64,000 bases of DNA from Tatumella terrea (GCF_039523755.1 NZ_BAAAFX010000020.1:31467-95466), one strand, 5' to 3'; counted from the stretch's first letter, positions 51,361 through 61,265 are shown. A program made the numbers and translations. The notes: generated from the sequence alone by a model not told the origin.

Positions 51361-52509
51361 TTAATGACAGAAATGCTGCACAACGCGCTCGAGTAATTCG
51401 CGGGTCGGATTAATAAAGGCCGTATCGAGGTATTCATCAGGCTGATGCGCCTGCTCGATAGAACCGGGACCGAGCACCAGTGTCGGACAAAGCTCCTGAA
51501 TAAAAGGCGCTTCGGTGCAATAGTTAACGATCTCTGTTTCGCGGCCCAGCAGTTTTTCGATAACTTTCACCAGTCCATGGTGACGGGGACATTCATACCC
51601 CGAGATGGGCGGATGCAGATCACTGACGGTGAGCCGGCCCGGCCAGCGTTCGCTCACCGGCGTCAGTGCTTCCATTAATAATCCGTGCAGGTCATCCAGC
51701 GCCAGTCCGGGCAGCGGACGGATATCCATATGCAATTCACAGCAGGCACAGATGCGGTTGGGAGCATCACCGCCGTTAACAGAACCGAAATTCATGGTCG
51801 GATAGGGGATGACGAAACCGTCATGATGATAACGTTCTTTCAGCGTATTACGCAGGCCGGTCAGATGCGTAATGGCATCATGCATCAGTTCAATCGCATT
51901 CACACCCCGGGCAGGATCGCTTGAATGGCCGGACTGTCCCTGAATACGGATAGCTTTGGAAAGGTGTCCCTTATGGGCACGTACCGGTTTCAGCGAGGTT
52001 GGCTCGCCGATAATGGCGCAATCAGGGCGCAGGTCGGTGGTACGGGCAAAATAGCTGGCACCGGCCATGGTGGTTTCTTCGTCTGCCGTCGCCAGAATAT
52101 ACAGCGGCTTCTTCAGGCGGGTGATATCAATATCGCGCAAGGTATCCAGGATAAAGGCAAAAAAGCCTTTCATATCCGCCGTCCCCAGACCATAGAGTTT
52201 GTTATCACGTTCTGTCAGTGTAAAGGGGTCCTGGGTCCAGCGACCGTCATCGAACGGTACGGTATCGGTATGCCCTGCCAGCATCAGCCCGCCGGTGCCG
52301 CTTCCGGCCCTGGCCAGCAGGTTAAATTTATTCCGTGTTTCCGGGACCGGCTGGACTTCGGTATGAAACCCCAGGTCACGGAACCAGCCCGCCAGTAAGT
52401 TGATCAGCCCTTCATTACTCTGATCTAAGGCGCTTTCTGTCGCACTGACAGAAGGCGTCGCAATTAACTGACGATAAAGCTCAATAAAAGGAGGTAATTT
52501 TGTCTTCAC
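51361..52509 (-). CDS. argE: Acetylornithine deacetylase
   Basis: 382 residues, M20 metallopeptidase family. Metal ligands appear in MLAGHTDTVPFDDGRW, GLGTADMKGFFAF and TADEETTMAGA. GTG start at 52509. It releases ornithine from N-acetylornithine. Divergent from argCBGH; the 167-bp gap holds two ARG boxes serving both directions. Confidence 0.97.
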   Translation of the reverse strand: MKTKLPPFIELYRQLIATPSVSATESALDQSNEGLINLLAGWFRDLGFHTEVQPVPETRNKFNLLARAGSGTGGLMLAGHTDTVPFDDGRWTQDPFTLTERDNKLYGLGTADMKGFFAFILDTLRDIDITRLKKPLYILATADEETTMAGASYFARTTDLRPDCAIIGEPTSLKPVRAHKGHLSKAIRIQGQSGHSSDPARGVNAIELMHDAITHLTGLRNTLKERYHHDGFVIPYPTMNFGSVNGGDAPNRICACCELHMDIRPLPGLALDDLHGLLMEALTPVSERWPGRLTVSDLHPPISGYECPRHHGLVKVIEKLLGRETEIVNYCTEAPFIQELCPTLVLGPGSIEQAHQPDEYLDTAFINPTRELLERVVQHFCH

Positions 52510-52532
52510 TGTTGACGGTCCTTGCGTTAGGA

Positions 52533-52573
52533 TGTATCAATATTCATGCACTAATTATGAATAAAAATACATT
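52533..52573. promoter_or_regulatory. Pair of ARG boxes between argE and argC
   Basis: TGTATCAATATTCATGCA (52533-52550) and TATGAATAAAAATACATT (52556-52573) both fit the 18-bp ArgR pattern TGAAT-N4-ATTCA. The pair is 5 bp apart, close to the 3-bp spacing typical for hexamer binding. Confidence 0.85.
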
Positions 52574-52676
52574 ATAGCCTTAAGCATGTGAACTTCTTTT
52601 GCTTACGAAGGCAACCCGGGGAGCGGGGCATACCCTGTCCTGAATCATAGACTTTACGTAAAAGGTACACAGCCTG

Positions 52677-53681
52677 ATGTTGAAGACGCTGATTGTTGGT
52701 GCCAGTGGTTATGCTGGTGTTGAACTGGTCACTTACCTGAATCGCCATCCACACATAAACATAACCGGAATTGCGGTATCAGCGCAAAGTCCGGATGCGG
52801 GAAAATTGTTGTCCGATATTTACCCGCAACTGAAAGGTCGTGTGGATCTCCGGCTGCAGCCGCTCACCGATGTTGCCGCAGTGGCAAAAGAAGCGGATGT
52901 TGTGTTCCTGGCAACCGCGCATGAAGTCAGCCACGATTTAGCACCACAGTTTTTAGAACATGGCTGTGTGGTCCTGGATCTGTCAGGTGCCTGGCGGGTC
53001 AATAGTGCAGAGTTCTATACCCGCTACTACGGCTTTACCCATCAGTACCCTGAACTGCTGGCACAGGCGGCCTATGGTATGGCGGAATGGCAGGCAGAGC
53101 AGATTAAACAAACGAATCTGATTGCCGTGCCGGGTTGCTATCCGACAGCGTCGCAGCTGGCGATTAAACCGTTGCTGGCCGCCGGATTACTGAACACGAA
53201 TCAGTGGCCGGTTATCAATGCAACCAGCGGTGTCAGCGGCTCCGGAAGGAAAGCCTCGCTGAATACCAGCTTTTGTGAAGTCAGCCTGCAACCCTACGGG
53301 CTGTTTTCGCACCGCCATCAGCCGGAAATTTCTGCACATCTGGGGACGCCGGTGGTCTTTACGCCGCAGCTGGGCAGCTTCCCGCGCGGTATTCTGGCCA
53401 CGAGCACCTGTCGCCTGAAACCCGGAGTGACCGCAGAGCAGGTGGCGAAGGCTTTCCACGATGCCTATGATGATAAACCGCTGGTTCGCCTTTATGACTC
53501 CGGCGTGCCGGCCCTGAAATCCGTGATCGGCCTGCCTTTCTGCGATATCGGTTTTGCGGTCGACGGTGAACATGTCATTGTGGTGAGTGCGGAAGATAAC
53601 CTGCTGAAAGGGGCTTCCTCGCACGCCGTACAGTGTATGAATATTCGTTTCGGTTATCCTGAAACGCTGTCTTTGCTTTAA
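52677..53681 (+). CDS. argC: N-acetyl-gamma-glutamyl-phosphate reductase
   Basis: 334 residues. NADP-binding LIVGASGYAGVELVTYL and the catalytic cysteine in AVPGCYPTASQLAI; HRHQPEIS is in the second domain. Third step of arginine synthesis. First gene of argCBGH; argB begins 15 bp after its stop. Confidence 0.98.
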   Translation: MLKTLIVGASGYAGVELVTYLNRHPHINITGIAVSAQSPDAGKLLSDIYPQLKGRVDLRLQPLTDVAAVAKEADVVFLATAHEVSHDLAPQFLEHGCVVLDLSGAWRVNSAEFYTRYYGFTHQYPELLAQAAYGMAEWQAEQIKQTNLIAVPGCYPTASQLAIKPLLAAGLLNTNQWPVINATSGVSGSGRKASLNTSFCEVSLQPYGLFSHRHQPEISAHLGTPVVFTPQLGSFPRGILATSTCRLKPGVTAEQVAKAFHDAYDDKPLVRLYDSGVPALKSVIGLPFCDIGFAVDGEHVIVVSAEDNLLKGASSHAVQCMNIRFGYPETLSLL

Positions 53682-53696
53682 ATGCAGGTGTTTTCC

Positions 53697-54473
53697 ATGA
53701 CAAATCCATTAATTATTAAACTGGGCGGCGTACTGCTGGATAGCGAAGAAGCGCTGGGCAGATTATTTGATGCATTGCTGGCATACCGTCAGAGTCATCA
53801 GCGTCCCCTGGTGATTGTCCATGGCGGCGGTTGCCTGGTTGACGAACTGATGAAGAAACTGGCTCTGCCGGTCAGTAAGAAAAACGGATTACGGGTTACC
53901 CCGGCAGATCAGATAGACATCATTACCGGTGCTCTGGCGGGGACGGCCAATAAAACGTTACTGGCCTGGGCCAGAAAATACGGCATTAATGCGGTCGGCC
54001 TGTCACTGGGTGACGGCGGCATCGCGAATGTCGCGCAGTTTGATGAAGAGCTGGGCCATGTCGGTAAAGCGACGCCCGGTAATCCGGCACTGGTGAATAC
54101 ATTAACCGGCAGCGGTTATTTACCGATCATCAGTTCTATCGGGATCACCGACGACGGACTGTTGATGAATGTGAATGCTGACCAGGCCGCTACCGCGCTG
54201 GCTTCCACCTTAGGCGCAGATCTGGTACTGCTGTCTGATGTGAGCGGTATTCTCGACGGTAAAGGCCAGCGTATTGAAGAAATGACCGCTGAGAAGGCTG
54301 AGGCCTTAATCGCTCAGGGCATCATTACTGACGGTATGATTGTGAAAGTCCATGCGGCGCTGGATGCTGCAAGAACGCTGGGCCGGCCGGTGGATATTGC
54401 CAGCTGGCGGCATGCAGAGCAGTTACCTGACTTATTTAACGGCGTGTCCATCGGCACCCGGATTTTGGCTTAA
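53697..54473 (+). CDS. argB: Acetylglutamate kinase
   Basis: 258 residues from ATG 53697 with AGGTG at good spacing. Amino-acid kinase fold: IIKLGGVLLDSEEAL, VIVHGGGCLVDEL and GLRVTPADQIDIITGALAG. It phosphorylates N-acetylglutamate. Confidence 0.98.
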   Translation: MTNPLIIKLGGVLLDSEEALGRLFDALLAYRQSHQRPLVIVHGGGCLVDELMKKLALPVSKKNGLRVTPADQIDIITGALAGTANKTLLAWARKYGINAVGLSLGDGGIANVAQFDEELGHVGKATPGNPALVNTLTGSGYLPIISSIGITDDGLLMNVNADQAATALASTLGADLVLLSDVSGILDGKGQRIEEMTAEKAEALIAQGIITDGMIVKVHAALDAARTLGRPVDIASWRHAEQLPDLFNGVSIGTRILA

Positions 54474-54501
54474 CGACAAAGACTGATTCAAGGATTAAAC
54501 G

Positions 54502-55713
54502 ATGCAAACTCAAGGTATTAAAAAAATCGTTCTGGCGTACTCCGGCGGACTGGACACTTCGGCGATCATTCCCTGGCTGAAAGAGAACTACGGCTGTGAA
54601 GTTGTCGCTTTTGTCGCTAACGTCGGTCAGGATCCGGAAGATCTGGTCGGTGTTGAAGGGAAAGCCCTGCAGTCAGGCGCCTCAGAATGTCATGTCGTTG
54701 ATCTGCGTGAAGAGTTCATTAGTGATTATGTTTATCCGGTGCTGCAAACCGGCGCACTGTATGAGGGAACCTACCTGCTGGGAACCTCAATGGCACGTCC
54801 TATCATCGCTAAAGCTCAGGTTGAGCTGGCCCTGAAAGTGGGCGCGGATGCGGTATGTCATGGTGCTACCGGCAAAGGAAATGATCAGGTACGTTTCGAA
54901 AGCACCTATGCCGCACTGGCACCTCAGCTGAAAGTCGTTGCACCATGGCGTGAATGGGACCTGCGTTCACGTGAAGCCCTGCTGGCCTATCTGAAAGAGC
55001 GTAATATCCCGACCACAGCGACACTGGAAAAAATCTACAGCCGTGATGAGAATGCCTGGCATATCTCGACCGAAGGCGGCGTGCTGGAAAGCCCGTGGAA
55101 TGCGTCGAACAAAGACTGCTGGGTCTGGACGACCGATCCACTGGAAGCTCCGGACCAGCCTGAACAAGTGACCGTGAGAGTTGAGAAAGGTCAGGTCGTT
55201 GCGGTTAACGGTGAAGCACTGACGCCTTTCGGTTGCCTGGAAAAACTGAATGTACTGGGTGCTAAACACGGTGTTGGCCGTATCGATATCGTCGAAAACC
55301 GTCTGGTGGGTATGAAATCCCGTGGATGTTATGAAACCCCCGGTGGCACCATTATGGTGAACGCTTTACGTGCCGTTGAACAGCTGGTACTGGATCGCGA
55401 TAGCTACAAATGGCGTGAACAGCTGGGCCTGGAAATGTCATATGTTGTGTATGACGGACGCTGGTTTACGCCACTGCGTAAGTCGTTACAGGCTTCAGCA
55501 GAATCGCTGGCGGAAGAGGTTAACGGTGAAGTCGTGCTGCAGTTATACAAAGGCCAGGTCAGCGCAATTCAGAAGAAATCAGAAAACAGCCTGTATTCAG
55601 AAGAGTTTGCTACTTTCGGTGAAGATGAAGTTTATGATCACAGCCATGCCGGCGGCTTCATTCGTTTGTACTCACTGTCTTCACGTATCCGTGCACTGAA
55701 AGAACAGAAATAA
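54502..55713 (+). CDS. argG: Argininosuccinate synthase (short, type-1 form)
   Basis: 403 residues. The N-type ATP pyrophosphatase loop IVLAYSGGLDTSAIIPWL is followed by GTSMARPIIAKAQVE and GATGKGNDQVRFE. This is the roughly 400-residue form seen in Yersinia, Serratia and Vibrio, not the 447-residue E. coli form encoded away from argECBH. Its place between argB and argH puts the late pathway in a single ArgR-controlled operon. Confidence 0.97.
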   Translation: MQTQGIKKIVLAYSGGLDTSAIIPWLKENYGCEVVAFVANVGQDPEDLVGVEGKALQSGASECHVVDLREEFISDYVYPVLQTGALYEGTYLLGTSMARPIIAKAQVELALKVGADAVCHGATGKGNDQVRFESTYAALAPQLKVVAPWREWDLRSREALLAYLKERNIPTTATLEKIYSRDENAWHISTEGGVLESPWNASNKDCWVWTTDPLEAPDQPEQVTVRVEKGQVVAVNGEALTPFGCLEKLNVLGAKHGVGRIDIVENRLVGMKSRGCYETPGGTIMVNALRAVEQLVLDRDSYKWREQLGLEMSYVVYDGRWFTPLRKSLQASAESLAEEVNGEVVLQLYKGQVSAIQKKSENSLYSEEFATFGEDEVYDHSHAGGFIRLYSLSSRIRALKEQK

Positions 55714-55794
55714 GATTCCGGTCAGATAATCCGGAGCAGGGTAGCGGTATGGCTGCCCTGCAGTTCAGAATAACCCATTATAGGGAGCATCATT

Positions 55795-57168
55795 ATGGCA
55801 CTGTGGGGTGGACGTTTTACTCAGGCGGCAGACCAGCGGTTTAAACAATTTAACGACTCTCTGCGTTTTGACTACCGGCTGGCAGAACAGGACATCACCG
55901 GTTCAGTGGCCTGGTCTAAAGCGCTGGTGACGGTCGGCGTCCTGAGTAAGGAAGAACAGCAACAACTGGAACAGGCACTGCACACCCTGCTGAGCGAAGT
56001 TCGTGCGAACCCTGAGCAGATATTGCAAAGCGATGCCGAAGATATCCATAGCTGGGTCGAAGGTAAGCTTATCGACAAAGTCGGCGCTCTGGGTAAAAAA
56101 CTGCATACCGGCCGCAGCCGTAACGACCAGGTAGCGACTGACCTGAAACTATGGTGTAAGCAACAGGTCAGCGAGCTTCTGAACGCCACCCGTGAGTTAC
56201 AGCAGGCGCTGGTAGTGACTGCGGAGGCGAATCAGGATGCAGTCATGCCGGGGTATACCCATCTGCAACGTGCCCAGCCGGTCACTTTTGCTCACTGGTG
56301 TCTGGCCTATACCGAAATGCTGGCACGGGATGAAAGCCGGTTACAGGACGCGTTAAAGCGTCTGGATGTCAGCCCGCTGGGATGTGGTGCGCTGGCCGGA
56401 ACCGCCTATGAGATCGATCGTGAACAGCTGGCCGGTTGGTTAGGTTTTGCGTCTGCGACACGTAACAGCCTGGATTCCGTTTCTGATCGTGACCATGTGC
56501 TGGAATTACTCTCGGATGCCTCCATCGGTATGGTGCATTTGTCCCGCTTTGCGGAAGACCTGATTTTCTTCAACTCCGGTGAAGCCGGCTTTGTTGAGCT
56601 GTCTGATAAAGTGACCTCAGGCTCTTCCCTGATGCCACAGAAAAAGAACCCGGATGCGCTGGAACTGATCCGCGGTAAATGTGGCCGTGTACAGGGCGCA
56701 CTGACCGGGATGATGATGACCCTGAAAGGGTTACCCCTGGCCTATAACAAAGACATGCAGGAAGATAAAGAAGGGCTGTTCGATGCTCTGGACACCTGGC
56801 TGGATTGTCTGCATATGGCGGGGTTAGTACTGGAAGGCATTCAGGTGAAACGTCCGCGCTGCCAGGAAGCGGCAGAGCAGGGATATGCGAATTCCACCGA
56901 ACTGGCTGATTATCTGGTGGCAAAAGGTGTCCCTTTCCGTGAAGCTCACCATATTGTGGGTGAAGCTGTTGTCGCGGCGATCCATAAAGGGGTGGCGCTG
57001 GAAGCCTTATCGCTGGAGGAACTTAAAGCCTTCAGTCCGGTGATTGACCAGGATGTTTACCCGATCCTGTCCTTACAGTCCTGCCTGGACAAACGTAATG
57101 CACAGGGTGGAGTGGCCCCGGCTCAGGTGGCCTCGGCCATCAGTGAGGCTAAAAAACGCCTGAGTTAA
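55795..57168 (+). CDS. argH: Argininosuccinate lyase
   Basis: 457 residues. Fumarase-superfamily signature GSSLMPQKKNPDALELIRGK, plus HTGRSRNDQVATDL and the N-terminal ALWGGRFTQ. It splits argininosuccinate to arginine and fumarate. 81 bp after argG; strong terminator follows. Confidence 0.98.
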   Translation: MALWGGRFTQAADQRFKQFNDSLRFDYRLAEQDITGSVAWSKALVTVGVLSKEEQQQLEQALHTLLSEVRANPEQILQSDAEDIHSWVEGKLIDKVGALGKKLHTGRSRNDQVATDLKLWCKQQVSELLNATRELQQALVVTAEANQDAVMPGYTHLQRAQPVTFAHWCLAYTEMLARDESRLQDALKRLDVSPLGCGALAGTAYEIDREQLAGWLGFASATRNSLDSVSDRDHVLELLSDASIGMVHLSRFAEDLIFFNSGEAGFVELSDKVTSGSSLMPQKKNPDALELIRGKCGRVQGALTGMMMTLKGLPLAYNKDMQEDKEGLFDALDTWLDCLHMAGLVLEGIQVKRPRCQEAAEQGYANSTELADYLVAKGVPFREAHHIVGEAVVAAIHKGVALEALSLEELKAFSPVIDQDVYPILSLQSCLDKRNAQGGVAPAQVASAISEAKKRLS

Positions 57169-57182
57169 GTGACGGGTGAAAT

Positions 57183-57215
57183 AAAAACAGCGGACCCGGG
57201 TCCGCTGTTTTTTTT
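57183..57215 (+). terminator. Intrinsic terminator of argCBGH
   Basis: A long stem built on ACAGCGGACC / GGTCCGCTGT, A-rich before and eight T residues after. The flanking A/T symmetry makes it bidirectional, also usable by the convergent prx-grx gene. Confidence 0.93.
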
Positions 57216-57247
57216 ATGTTTACGGGAGAGCGGCCGTCAGGCAGCCA

Positions 57248-57982
57248 TTATCCGCGCAGGAAGTACTGCTCCAGATCATCGCTGCCACCGATGTGACGGC
57301 CACCGATAAAGACCTGAGGCACCGTTGCGCGACCGGTGACGGCTCGCAGGCTTACGGTGGTAGCATCCTGACCTAAAATAATCTCTTCATACTGGATCCC
57401 ACGCTCCTGCAGCATCTGTTTTGCTTTGGCGCAGAACTGGCAACCCGGCTTAGTAAACAGAGACACAGACTCCTGCAGTTTCACATCCGGAGCCAGGTAC
57501 TGCAGCATAGTATCAGCATCAGAGACTTCAAACGGGTCACCGGGTTTGTTAGGTTCAACAAACATTTTCTCGACTTTGCCGTCGCGAACCAGCATAGAGT
57601 AACGCCATGAGCGCGCTCCGAAGCCCAGGTCTTCTTTTTCGACCAGCATATCCATGCCACGGGTAAAGTCACCATTACCGTCCGGAATAAAGGTAATGTT
57701 TTCAGCGTGCTGATCGGCTTTCCATGCATTCATCACGAAGGTATCGTTGACGGAAATACACAGAATATCGTCAACGCCGTGCTGTGAGAATACACTGTAC
57801 AGCTCGTTGTAGCGCGGCAGATGGCTGGACGAACATGTCGGGGTAAAAGCCCCCGGCAATGAGAATACGATGACCGTTTTGTTTTTGAACAAATCATCGG
57901 TGGTTACATTGACCCATTTGTCGCCCTGACGGGTGTGAAAGGTAACCTGGGGTACTGAACGACCTTCATAAGTCTCTGACAT
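57248..57982 (-). CDS. Hybrid peroxiredoxin-glutaredoxin
   Basis: 244 residues from ATG 57982 with AGGAGA upstream. Residues 1-165 are a Prx5-type peroxiredoxin with peroxidatic Cys50 in PGAFTPTC; residues 172-244 are a glutaredoxin with CQFC (Cys181, Cys184) and TVPQVFIGGRHIGG. The fusion reduces peroxides directly with glutathione. It is divergent from oxyR across 146 bp, which makes it a likely OxyR target. E. coli K-12 has no such gene and carries oxyS at this place. Confidence 0.96.
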   Translation of the reverse strand: MSETYEGRSVPQVTFHTRQGDKWVNVTTDDLFKNKTVIVFSLPGAFTPTCSSSHLPRYNELYSVFSQHGVDDILCISVNDTFVMNAWKADQHAENITFIPDGNGDFTRGMDMLVEKEDLGFGARSWRYSMLVRDGKVEKMFVEPNKPGDPFEVSDADTMLQYLAPDVKLQESVSLFTKPGCQFCAKAKQMLQERGIQYEEIILGQDATTVSLRAVTGRATVPQVFIGGRHIGGSDDLEQYFLRG

Positions 57983-58128
57983 ATCTTCTCCTGTCTGGTG
58001 TATTAACACACTCAATCATCGGTAATTTGAATCTGATACCATTATTATTACTTTCCTGCCTTGATAGGGCTAATCGTTGATTGCTATGCTATCTATCGCC
58101 ATGAACTATCATGCGCCGGAGGAAATTA

Positions 58129-59034
58129 ATGAATATTCGTGACCTTGAGTATCTGGTTTCACTGGCAGAACATCGCCATTTTCGTCGGGCTGCGGATGCC
58201 TGTCATGTCAGCCAGCCTACGCTGAGCGGTCAAATCCGTAAACTGGAAGATGAACTGGGCGTCATGCTGTTGGAACGTACCAGTCGCAAGGTACTCTTCA
58301 CTCAGGCCGGTTTACTGCTGGTGGATCAGGCCCGTACTGTCCTGCGGGAAGTGAAAGTACTTAAGGAAATGGCCAGTCAGCAAGGCGAAACCATGTCCGG
58401 TCCTTTACATATCGGCCTCATTCCGACGGTCGGTCCGTATTTATTACCTCAGATCATCCCTATGTTGCATCAGACGTTCCCGAAACTGGAAATGTATCTG
58501 CATGAAGCACAGACACAACAGTTACTGGCGCAACTGGATAGCGGACAACTGGATTGTGCCATTATGGCACTGGTAAAAGAGACCGAAGCGTTTATCGAAG
58601 TGCCGTTATTTGATGAACCGATGAAACTGGCGGTCTATTCCGATCATCCCTGGCACCAGCGGGAAAGAGTCCCGATGTCTGAACTGGCCGGTGAGAAACT
58701 GCTGATGCTACAGGACGGACACTGTCTGAGAGATCAGGCGATGGGCTTCTGTTTTTCCGCCGGTGCGGATGAAGACACTCATTTCCGGGCCACCAGTCTG
58801 GAGACCTTACGGAATATGGTCGCTGCGGGCAGCGGTATCACTCTGATGCCTTCACTGGCTATCCCGAATGAAAGGGAGCGGGATGGCGTATGCTATATCC
58901 CTTGTGATAAGCCGGTTCCTCAGCGCACCATTGCACTGATCTATCGCCCGGGCTCGCCTCTGCGCAGTCGTTATGAACAACTGGCAGAGACAATCAGTGC
59001 ACATATGCGTGATTCAGGGAGCCTGTCAAAATAG
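58129..59034 (+). CDS. oxyR: Hydrogen-peroxide-sensing regulator OxyR
   Basis: 301 residues from ATG 58129 with GGAGGAA. LysR-type HTH MNIRDLEYLVSLAEHRHFRR and SQPTLSGQIRKLE; redox cysteines sit in GHCLRDQAMGFC (Cys199 and Cys208 by alignment). Oxidation forms their disulfide and activates defence genes. Its last 9 bp overlap the convergent sthA 3' end. Confidence 0.98.
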   Translation: MNIRDLEYLVSLAEHRHFRRAADACHVSQPTLSGQIRKLEDELGVMLLERTSRKVLFTQAGLLLVDQARTVLREVKVLKEMASQQGETMSGPLHIGLIPTVGPYLLPQIIPMLHQTFPKLEMYLHEAQTQQLLAQLDSGQLDCAIMALVKETEAFIEVPLFDEPMKLAVYSDHPWHQRERVPMSELAGEKLLMLQDGHCLRDQAMGFCFSAGADEDTHFRATSLETLRNMVAAGSGITLMPSLAIPNERERDGVCYIPCDKPVPQRTIALIYRPGSPLRSRYEQLAETISAHMRDSGSLSK

Positions 59035-60426
59035 ACGATTAAGGCCATTTAGCGCAGCAACGCGATAAGCTTCAGCCATGGTCGGGTAGTTAAAAGTGGT
59101 ATTTACAAAGTACTCGAGTGTATTACCGCCATTTTTCTGCTCCATAATGGCCTGACCGATATGAATAATTTCTGCCGCGCGCTCACCGAAGCAATGGATA
59201 CCCAGAATTTCTTTGGTATCGCGGTGGAAGAGTATTTTCAGGCTACCGATGTTCATGCCGACGATTTGAGCACGGGCGAGATGTTTAAACTGTGCCCGGC
59301 CGACTTCGTAAGGGATTTTCATGGCCGTTAACTGCTGTTCTGTTTTGCCGACAGAGCTGATTTCCGGAATGGTATAAATCCCGGTCGGAATATCTTCGAT
59401 CAGATGGGCTGTCGCTTCTCCTTTCACAATCGCCTGTGCAGCAATCCTGCCCTGATCATAGGCCGCAGAAGCCAGGCTCGGATAGCCGATGACATCGCCG
59501 ACCGCATAAATGTGGGGCTGTGCTGTCTGATACATACTGTTGACCTTCAGCAACCCGCGGCTATCGGCTTCCAGTCCGGCATTTTCCAGCGTCAGTGAGT
59601 CGGTGTTCCCTGTGCGTCCGTTAGCATAGAGCAGGCAATCGGCTTTCATCCGTTTACCGGACTTCAGCGATACAATGACACCATCATCATTGGCTTCCAC
59701 TTTTTCAAATTCTTCGTTGTGGCGGATAACTACGCCGCTGTTCCAGAAATGATAAGAGAGTGAGTCTGACATTTCCTGATCCAGAAAGGCCAGTAAACGG
59801 TCACGGGTATTAATCAAATCAACTTTTACACCGAGACCGCGGAAAATAGACGCATACTCACAACCAATGACCCCGGCACCGTAAATGATGACATGGGAAG
59901 GTTCATGATGAAGATCGAGGATGGAATCTGAGTCGTAAATGCGCGGATGGGAAAAGTCTACGCTATCCGGATGATATGGACGCGAACCGCAAGCGATAAC
60001 AAACTTAGCGGCAGTCAGTCGCTCGCAGGAACCATCAGGAAGGACAACCTCCAGCGTGTGATCATCAATAAAATGCGCATCGCCCTGATAGAGTTCACAG
60101 TGATTACGCTCATAGAACCCCTGACGCATATTGGTTTGCTGCTGAATAACATTTTCCGTGTGTTTCAGAATGTCTGCAAATGAGGAGCGCAGCAGGCGGG
60201 TGTGATCGCTATATAACGGGTTCTGGTTAAATTCAATGATTCTGCTGACCGCATGACGCAGTGCTTTTGACGGGATTGTGCCCCAATGGGTACAACCTCC
60301 CCCGATATTGTGAAAGCGCTCAATAACAGCAACCTTTGTACCTTGCTTCACCAGTCCCATGGCGGCACCTTCACCGCCGGGGCCGGAGCCAATCACAATC
60401 GCATCATAATCGTAAGGCTTTTGCAT
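59026..60426 (-). CDS. sthA: Soluble pyridine nucleotide transhydrogenase
   Basis: 466 residues from ATG 60426 (MQKPYDYDAIVIGSGPGGEG), better spaced from AGGA than the in-frame GTG at 60432, and equal to E. coli length. Disulfide-reductase fold with GGGCTHWGTIPSKAL, where the second redox cysteine is replaced by Thr as in all SthA. It moves hydride from NADPH to NAD+. Convergent overlap with oxyR. Confidence 0.98.
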   Translation of the reverse strand: MQKPYDYDAIVIGSGPGGEGAAMGLVKQGTKVAVIERFHNIGGGCTHWGTIPSKALRHAVSRIIEFNQNPLYSDHTRLLRSSFADILKHTENVIQQQTNMRQGFYERNHCELYQGDAHFIDDHTLEVVLPDGSCERLTAAKFVIACGSRPYHPDSVDFSHPRIYDSDSILDLHHEPSHVIIYGAGVIGCEYASIFRGLGVKVDLINTRDRLLAFLDQEMSDSLSYHFWNSGVVIRHNEEFEKVEANDDGVIVSLKSGKRMKADCLLYANGRTGNTDSLTLENAGLEADSRGLLKVNSMYQTAQPHIYAVGDVIGYPSLASAAYDQGRIAAQAIVKGEATAHLIEDIPTGIYTIPEISSVGKTEQQLTAMKIPYEVGRAQFKHLARAQIVGMNIGSLKILFHRDTKEILGIHCFGERAAEIIHIGQAIMEQKNGGNTLEYFVNTTFNYPTMAEAYRVAALNGLNRLF

Positions 60427-60620
60427 ATTCACACGTCCTATGTTCTAAAACATTATAACAACGTAAATATAACATTTTGTTCAAATCACCTGAATGCCAA
60501 TCGTGTTATTTCTTGTTTCAGGGGCTGATTTATAAGTTAACAGGCGTTCACAAAGTTTGCGCCACTGTACGCTGATAATTTTGATATAGTGCCAAAATGG
60601 AGTGTAAAAAGGCAGAGATG

Positions 60621-61265
60621 ATGGGCGTCAGAGCACAGCAAAAAGAACGTACAAGACGTACTCTTATTGAAGCAGCGTTCAGTCAGTTAAGTGCGGAACG
60701 CAGCTTTACCAGTTTGAGTCTGCGTGAAGTTGCCCGTGAAGCCGGTATTGCACCGACATCCTTCTACCGGCACTTTAAGGATGTTGATGAGCTTGGCTTG
60801 ACGATGGTCGATGAGAGCGGGCTCATGTTACGCCAGTTAATGCGCCAGGCCCGCCAGCGAATTGCCAAGGGTGGCAGCATCATCAAAACCTCCGTTTCTA
60901 CCTTTATGGAATTTATCGGCAATAATCCGAATGCCTTTCGTTTATTACTGCGTGAGCGTTCCGGAACCTCGGCGGCTTTTCGTGCCGCTGTTGCGCGGGA
61001 GATTCAGCATTTTATTGCTGAGCTGGCCGACTACCTTGAATTAGAAAACCACATGCCCCGCAGTTTTACAGAAGCGCAGGCAGAAGCAATGGTGACGATT
61101 GTTTTTAGTGCCGGTGCCGAAGCGGTGGATGTGGATATTGAGCAGCGGCGCAAACTGGAAGAGCGTCTGGTCCTTCAGTTAAGAATGATTTCGAAAGGTG
61201 CCTATTACTGGTATCGTCGGGAACAAGAGCGATTGGCTTCAGCCACAGATAAATCAGAAGAGTAA
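60621..61265 (+). CDS. fabR: Fatty-acid biosynthesis repressor FabR
   Basis: 214 residues from ATG 60621 (MGVRAQQKERTRR); an adjacent ATG at 60618 is equally possible. TetR-type HTH in SLSLREVAREAGIAPTSFYR, very close to E. coli throughout. It represses fabA/fabB in response to the saturated/unsaturated acyl balance. Coupled with yijD downstream (16-bp gap). Confidence 0.97.
   Translation: MGVRAQQKERTRRTLIEAAFSQLSAERSFTSLSLREVAREAGIAPTSFYRHFKDVDELGLTMVDESGLMLRQLMRQARQRIAKGGSIIKTSVSTFMEFIGNNPNAFRLLLRERSGTSAAFRAAVAREIQHFIAELADYLELENHMPRSFTEAQAEAMVTIVFSAGAEAVDVDIEQRRKLEERLVLQLRMISKGAYYWYRREQERLASATDKSEE

Noticed and set aside
58064..58096. OxyR site built on ATAG/CTAT elements upstream of oxyR
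   Set aside because: Only the first ATAG fits; the second and third quarter-sites match at 2 of 4 bases and the fourth is out of register.
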